9,896 nucleotides of DNA from Candidatus Nealsoniibacteriota bacterium (GTDB taxonomy: Bacteria; Patescibacteriota; Minisyncoccia; Minisyncoccales; PWPS01). Below, one piece after another: positions 6,423 through 9,896 of the stretch. Every line of letters begins with the position of its first letter. The first letter of the stretch is position 1. The DNA lies in NCBI GenBank assembly GCA_003554915.1, contig PWHM01000094.1, positions 1-9,896 of the forward strand, written 5' to 3'. A program made the position numbers and the translations under genes. The notes beneath the pieces are model-generated. The model searched no databases. It was not told the DNA's origin and saw nothing but the letters and a program-made list of their open reading frames with translations.

Positions 6423-6902
6423 TTAAGAAGAGGAGTTGATTATTTCTTCTATTTTTTTCTCAAGAACGGAAAACCTTTCAAAATGATCTTCCACCTTTCT
6501 CAATTTATTATTTACCTTTAGCTTTTTTTCTTCGAGATCTCTTTTATGTTTTAAAAGCTTTCTCCTCTTTTTTTTCGCCGGTCTGTTATCGAGGTCAGCA
6601 TCTTCCTCCACCTGTTTAATCTTTCCCGTAGCTTCTTTCATCTTTTCGTTTATTTCTGTCAACTTTTCTTTAAGAACCTCTTTTTCTGTTCGAGTTTCAT
6701 CTTTAAACTCTTTTAATTTTTCTAAATCTTCTTCGTTTACGATTTTTTCTTCCTTTTCCTTATCCGGTTCTTTATCCAAGGTCTCCTCTTCTATTTCCGA
6801 AATTTCTTCTTCTTCCACTTCCATTACTAAATCTTCCCCTCTTTCCAGGCGGGATATATCTCTTTCCATTGTACGAACCTTATTGCTTTTTGGATTTGGC
6901 AT
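6423..6902 (-). CDS. small charged coiled-coil protein, possible partner of the giant protein
   Basis: 159 residues from the first ATG, unknown function, no membrane segment or signal peptide. Residues 27-65 are strongly acidic. Residues 66-105 and 118-155 are predicted helices, separated by an acidic Asp-rich turn and a very basic run (PAKKKRRK). Two stretches recall the giant protein next door. DETRT followed by LKEKL resembles its residues 248-268. The basic run leading to RDLEEKK resembles its fourth repeat block (KERWNLEEKR), with arginine in place of the first Trp. Common origin is therefore plausible but unproven in such biased sequence. Start choice is open. The ATG at 6902 overlaps pnp by 23 nt and has GGAGG only 1 nt away, too close. 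The ATG at 6869 (148 residues, MERDISRLERGE) has AAGG 8 nt upstream, overlapping the pnp stop, and leaves a 10-nt gap like its neighbours. I slightly favour 6869 biologically, but list the longer frame. Confidence 0.7.
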   Translation of the reverse strand: MPNPKSNKVRTMERDISRLERGEDLVMEVEEEEISEIEEETLDKEPDKEKEEKIVNEEDLEKLKEFKDETRTEKEVLKEKLTEINEKMKEATGKIKQVEEDADLDNRPAKKKRRKLLKHKRDLEEKKLKVNNKLRKVEDHFERFSVLEKKIEEIINSSS

Positions 6903-8997
6903 CCCTCCTTTTTTTAAGTTCTTTTTTTGCTTTTATTAATGATAAATCTATCTTTCCATCATTAGCTATCTTAAGAACTTTTACCGGAATTACGTCTCCA
7001 ACTGAGACTACGTCTTCAACTTTGCCAACCCTTCCTTTGGCGAGCTCCGAAATGTGGACTAACCCTTCGGTTCCGGGCATAATTTCAACAAAACAGCCAA
7101 AATTCATTATTTTTTTGACTTTTCCCTTGAACATTTCTCCCTTTTCCGGTTCTCTGACTATATTTTCAATCCACTCTACCGCTTTGTCGGCTGATTGCTG
7201 GTCTTCCGAGGTTATGAATATGTCTCCGGAGTCCTCTATGTCTATGGAAACCTCGGTTTGGTCTATTATCTCATTTATTACTTTTCCGCCCGGTCCGATT
7301 ACCTCTCTTATCTTTTCCGGATCGATCTTCATCGTTATTATTCTGGGAGCGTACGGAGAAAGTTCCTTTTTGGGTTCAGGTATCGCTTTTTTAATTGTAT
7401 CAAAAATTTTCTTTCTTGTCTCCTTACCTCTTTTTAAGGCGTCTTTCATTAAATCAACGTTTATCCCCGGTAATTTGACGTCCATCTGAATAGCGGTTAT
7501 GCCATTTTCCGTTCCCGCCACCTTGAAATCCATATCTCCTGCGTGATCTTCGGCTCCCTGAATGTCGGTCAGTAAGCGGTGATTTTTACCTTCGGAAATC
7601 AGGCCGATCGATATTCCGGTAACCGGTGCTTTGATAGGAACCCCGGCGTCCATAAGAGCCAGAGAAGTACTGGTTATTGCCGCCTGAGAAGTTGAACCGT
7701 TGGAGGAGAGTATTTCCGAAACGGATCTTATGGTGTAGGGAAAGTCATCTATGTCGGGCAAAATCGGCGTTATCGCTTTCTCTCCCAGCATTCCGTGCCC
7801 TATCTCTCTTCTGCCCGGTCCTCTCAGGGGCCAGGTTTCTCCTACCGAGTAGGGAGGGAAGTTGTAATGATGAAAGAATTTTTTCTTACCCTCTTCTTCC
7901 ATGTTGTCGAAAAGTTTTTTATCTCCCGGAGCTCCCAGAGTTATTATCGAAAGGGAGCGAGTTCCGCCTCTGGAGAAAAGTCCACTTCCGTGCGTTCTCG
8001 GCAAAAGCCCCGTTTCCACTTCCAGCTCTCGGAGCTCATCTTCTTTTCTTCCGTCCGGGCGAATGTTTTCTTTTAGGATCTTCTTACGGACTATTTGTTT
8101 CTTAAACTCCTCAAAATAATCTTTAGCTATTTTTTGATCTTCTTCGTTCTCAAAATTCTCTTCTATCTGTGATTTTAATTTCTTAATTTCTTCCGGATTT
8201 TTCTCGTCGGATTCAAATATCGCCTTTTCAATTTTTTGTTCTAATTTTTCCACATACTCCTTTATCTTTTTTGGGACGGAGTCTTCGGGAAGCTTCATTT
8301 TTTCTGTTCCTTTTTCTTTTATGATTTTTTCTTGAAGGTCTTCAATTTTTTCGGTTGCCTTCTCGGTCATTTTTGAAGCTTCCAAAACATCACTTTCATC
8401 AACTTCTTGGAAGGATCCCTCGATCATGTTTATAAGAAACTCGCCGTCTTTAAAAAAACTACTGAAAACGACGTCCATGTCTCCCTCGCTTCTTTCCGTG
8501 TAGGTGGGGTTCAAGATGAGATCCCCTTCTTCTTTTCCAATCCTGACCATGGACAAAGGACCGTTCCAGGGTATGTCGGATATCGAAAGGGCGATAGAAG
8601 TGGCCAACCCGCCCAGAACGGCCGGGTCGTTTTCTTCATCCCAGGAAAGACAGGTAACGATAATTTCCACCTCCCTTTTTAAGTTTTCGGGGAATAGGGG
8701 TCTTATCGATCTGTCGATCATTCTGGCGATGAGAGTGGCTCTGTCGGAGGGTTTTCCCTCTCTTCTGGTATAGCGAGAGCCGCCAATCTTTCCGGCGGCA
8801 TAGAACTTTTCTTCATAAAAAACCATCAGCGGGAAGTAGCCCATTTCATCTTTTTTATCTTCTTCGGACATCGTTGCCGTGGCCATTACGACGGTGTCAC
8901 CGTATCTGAGCATTACGCTTCCATTGGCCTGCTGGGCCAGATTTTTGAAACTGGCCGTCAATTTTCTTCCGCCGATTTGTAGTTCGTATTTTTCCAT
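6880..8997 (-). CDS. pnp: polyribonucleotide nucleotidyltransferase (PNPase)
   Basis: 705 residues, normal full length. PNPase degrades RNA 3' to 5' with phosphate, releasing nucleoside diphosphates, as a cytoplasmic trimer and often as part of a degradosome. Domains in order: first RNase PH core (about 5-145), helical linker (about 200-305), second RNase PH core (about 310-540, beginning NIRPDGRKEDELREL), KH domain (553-613, with GPGG at 568-571), S1 domain (620-688, FGCFVEIMPGTEGLVHISE) and a basic tail. Active-site features in the second core are intact: HHYNFPPYSVGE, RREIGHG, SSNGSTS (431-437), and the acidic and lysine triad D484, D490 and K492 in EDHAGDMDFK. One deviation is RGGTRS at 343-348, where most PNPases have RGETQ. 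The ATG is 1 nt after the stop of the NYN gene and has no Shine-Dalgarno, so coupled translation is likely. The rpsO-pnp association is a widespread bacterial arrangement, here with one gene inserted between. Confidence 0.97.
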   Translation of the reverse strand: MEKYELQIGGRKLTASFKNLAQQANGSVMLRYGDTVVMATATMSEEDKKDEMGYFPLMVFYEEKFYAAGKIGGSRYTRREGKPSDRATLIARMIDRSIRPLFPENLKREVEIIVTCLSWDEENDPAVLGGLATSIALSISDIPWNGPLSMVRIGKEEGDLILNPTYTERSEGDMDVVFSSFFKDGEFLINMIEGSFQEVDESDVLEASKMTEKATEKIEDLQEKIIKEKGTEKMKLPEDSVPKKIKEYVEKLEQKIEKAIFESDEKNPEEIKKLKSQIEENFENEEDQKIAKDYFEEFKKQIVRKKILKENIRPDGRKEDELRELEVETGLLPRTHGSGLFSRGGTRSLSIITLGAPGDKKLFDNMEEEGKKKFFHHYNFPPYSVGETWPLRGPGRREIGHGMLGEKAITPILPDIDDFPYTIRSVSEILSSNGSTSQAAITSTSLALMDAGVPIKAPVTGISIGLISEGKNHRLLTDIQGAEDHAGDMDFKVAGTENGITAIQMDVKLPGINVDLMKDALKRGKETRKKIFDTIKKAIPEPKKELSPYAPRIITMKIDPEKIREVIGPGGKVINEIIDQTEVSIDIEDSGDIFITSEDQQSADKAVEWIENIVREPEKGEMFKGKVKKIMNFGCFVEIMPGTEGLVHISELAKGRVGKVEDVVSVGDVIPVKVLKIANDGKIDLSLIKAKKELKKRRDAKSKKQ

Positions 8998-8998
8998 T

Positions 8999-9502
8999 TT
9001 ATTTTTTCAGTAAGAATTTTTTTGGACTATCTTCCAGATTCATAAACTCGTCGGCCGCTTCTATGAGTTTGGAAGAAGCCGATCTTTTGAAGGCGATAAC
9101 CTCGACTCTTATTCCCTTGTTTTGCAGATACCCCACCAAAGGAACGAAATCTCCGTCTCCGGTAACCAAAACTATGGAATCAACGCCACTTGAAAGTCTG
9201 ACGGCGTCTATCACCAATCCTACGTCCCAGTCTCCTTTTTTAAAACCTCCTTGGTATTCTTGAAGGTCTTTGATTCTGGTTTCGATACCCAGGTTGGTCA
9301 AGGCGTCGAAAAAGGACTTTTCTTCTCCGCTTTTGGTTCTTATTACATAAGCGAAAGAACGAACCAGCGTTCGTTTACTAACTCCCAGATTAAGAACTTG
9401 CTTGAAATCGACCCTCGCTTGGTATAAGTGTTTTGCCGAGTGATAAAGGTTTTGAACGTCGATAAGCACCACCACTCTCTGGCCTTTGTGTTTCATTGTC
9501 AT
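8999..9502 (-). CDS. NYN-domain (LabA/DUF88-type, PIN-like) putative ribonuclease
   Basis: 167 residues, one NYN domain. The family shares the PIN nuclease fold and is generally expected to cut RNA using metal held by conserved acidic residues. Visible motifs are VVVLIDVQNLY at 10-20 (D15 and N18), GDWDVGLVIDAV at 90-101 (D93 and D99), and VTGDGDFVPLV at 113-123 (D116 and D118), followed by the beta strand KGIRVEVIAF. All expected acidic positions are present, so it should be catalytically competent. Substrate is unknown. The ATG at 9500-9502 overlaps the rpsO TGA as ATGA; a second ATG two codons later is an alternative. No clear Shine-Dalgarno is present. Lying between rpsO and pnp in an apparent operon, it is a candidate RNA-processing partner of PNPase, which is inference from context. 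Confidence 0.9.
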   Translation of the reverse strand: MTMKHKGQRVVVLIDVQNLYHSAKHLYQARVDFKQVLNLGVSKRTLVRSFAYVIRTKSGEEKSFFDALTNLGIETRIKDLQEYQGGFKKGDWDVGLVIDAVRLSSGVDSIVLVTGDGDFVPLVGYLQNKGIRVEVIAFKRSASSKLIEAADEFMNLEDSPKKFLLKK

Positions 9503-9768
9503 TTACTCTTGAGACCGGTTTTTTTTATGATTTCCTCGTATCTTTTCCGGTCTTCTTTTTTTAAATATTTTAAAAGCTTTTTTCTTTTGTTAACCATCCC
9601 CACCAACCCTTTTCTGGAGTGTTTGTCCTTGGGGTGGTCTTCCAAATGGTCGAAGAGACTGTCTATCTCCTCGGTAAGAATTGCAATTTGAGCTTCCGGT
9701 GAGCCGGTGTCGTCCGTCTCCAAGCCGTATTTTTCGAGTATTTCCGTCTTGTCTTTTTTTGTGTCCAT
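9499..9768 (-). CDS. rpsO: 30S ribosomal protein S15
   Basis: 89 residues, the standard length of bacterial S15, which binds the central domain of 16S rRNA early in assembly of the 30S platform. Signature stretches are TGSPEAQIAILTEEI (about 21-35), the DKHSRKGL block with its conserved His-Ser and Gly-Leu, and KRKKLLKYLKKEDRKRYEEII near the end. First protein gene of the minus-strand operon. The ATG has no Shine-Dalgarno and lies in an AT-only leader. If the promoter at 9790-9818 is right, the untranslated leader is only about 15 nt, too short for the S15 autoregulatory structures known from other bacteria. Confidence 0.97.
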   Translation of the reverse strand: MDTKKDKTEILEKYGLETDDTGSPEAQIAILTEEIDSLFDHLEDHPKDKHSRKGLVGMVNKRKKLLKYLKKEDRKRYEEIIKKTGLKSK

Positions 9769-9789
9769 TTTTTTAATTTATCTTAATTA

Positions 9790-9818
9790 ACTATAATATA
9801 TACTTCTATTTTTTTAAA
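9790..9818 (-). promoter_or_regulatory. probable promoter of the rpsO operon
   Basis: On the minus strand TTTAAA (9813-9818) is followed after 17 nt by TATAGT (9790-9795). The -10 matches consensus at five of six positions and the -35 is weak. The surrounding sequence is nearly all A and T, so other hexamers could fit by chance. Its place between the tRNA 3' end and rpsO supports it, but readthrough from the tRNA gene is also possible because no terminator separates them. Confidence 0.4.
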
Positions 9819-9823
9819 CCTTG

Positions 9824-9896
9824 TGCCTCCGCCAGGGATCGAACCCGGAACCTTGTCCTTAAGAGGGACCTGCTCTGCCGGTTGAGCTACGGAGGC
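9824..9896 (-). tRNA. tRNA-Lys (anticodon CTT)
   Basis: A complete 73-nt cloverleaf including an A discriminator at 9824. Acceptor stem GCCTCCG pairs with CGGAGGC. The D arm is GCTC/GAGC with an 8-nt loop containing GG. The anticodon loop CTCTTAA carries CTT at 9861-9863. The T arm CCGGG/CCTGG has loop TTCGATC. The top pair of the anticodon stem is a G-A mismatch (27-43). The 3' CCA is not encoded; the next bases give CAA. The gene ends flush with the window edge, so its promoter is outside. Confidence 0.95.

Noticed and set aside
5594..6439. Long plus-strand open frame of 281 codons, rich in Ser and Phe, plus several shorter ones at 3026-5539
   Set aside because: They are the antisense of Glu/Lys codons (ttc, tct, ctt). 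They have no start context or domains and exist only because purine-rich coding strands have few antisense stops.
7677..8773. Plus-strand open frames opposite pnp
   Set aside because: They overlap strongly conserved PNPase sequence on the other strand and show no protein family features.
9499..9501. TGA read as an amino acid (alternative code seen in some CPR lineages)
   Set aside because: TGA is the stop of rpsO at its normal length, directly overlapping the next start codon. Glycine and tryptophan are encoded normally.
9769..9823. S15 autoregulatory RNA leader
   Set aside because: The space between tRNA and rpsO is 55 nt of almost only A and T and includes the probable promoter. No stable hairpin or pseudoknot can be drawn.

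Overview
The window is AT-rich, gene-dense bacterial DNA that uses the standard genetic code: TGA ends rpsO and all tryptophans are TGG. Several genes have the look of Candidate Phyla Radiation (Patescibacteria) genomes. These are a double-LysM/M23 peptidase with a single N-terminal anchor, a short DksA/TraR-like zinc-finger protein, a NYN-domain protein beside pnp, and a membrane-anchored protein with a Pro/Glu-rich linker. This assignment is inference from gene style and order. No marker in the window fixes the taxon.

Layout: positions 1-221 hold a short direct repeat and a good sigma70-type promoter. This promoter drives the only plus-strand gene (222-1175), a membrane-anchored cell-wall peptidase. 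Everything else reads on the minus strand, from the right edge leftwards: tRNA-Lys(CTT), a weak promoter, rpsO (S15), a NYN-domain putative RNase, pnp (polynucleotide phosphorylase), a small coiled-coil protein, a 1599-residue coiled-coil membrane protein, and a DksA/TraR-like protein. The six protein genes overlap or lie at most 11 nt apart. The one clear terminator, at 1186-1218, folds best in the minus-strand RNA. They therefore look like a single operon of about 8.5 kb, and most of its genes lack a clear Shine-Dalgarno site and probably depend on translational coupling.

The right half of the operon is an RNA module: a ribosomal protein, a putative NYN nuclease and a phosphorolytic 3'-5' exonuclease. 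The left half is the unusual part. The giant protein has about 840 residues of Glu/Lys/Arg-rich helix, then about 230 residues of acidic and Pro-rich linker, one membrane helix (about 1080-1097), and about 500 extracytoplasmic residues with a predicted Ig/PKD-like domain and a bacterial SH3 domain. All 13 tryptophans of the helical part fall in six blocks. Five blocks share an exact Pro-11-Trp spacing, and the two key Trp positions are 14 residues apart. This is a cryptic repeat architecture hidden in a sequence that would normally be dismissed as low complexity. The small protein encoded just upstream shares short sequence with it and may be a partner or a diverged fragment.

The best candidate for something undescribed is this membrane-tethered, Trp-punctuated cytoplasmic rod, co-transcribed with RNA-decay genes and a DksA-like regulator. 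Its function cannot be read from sequence.
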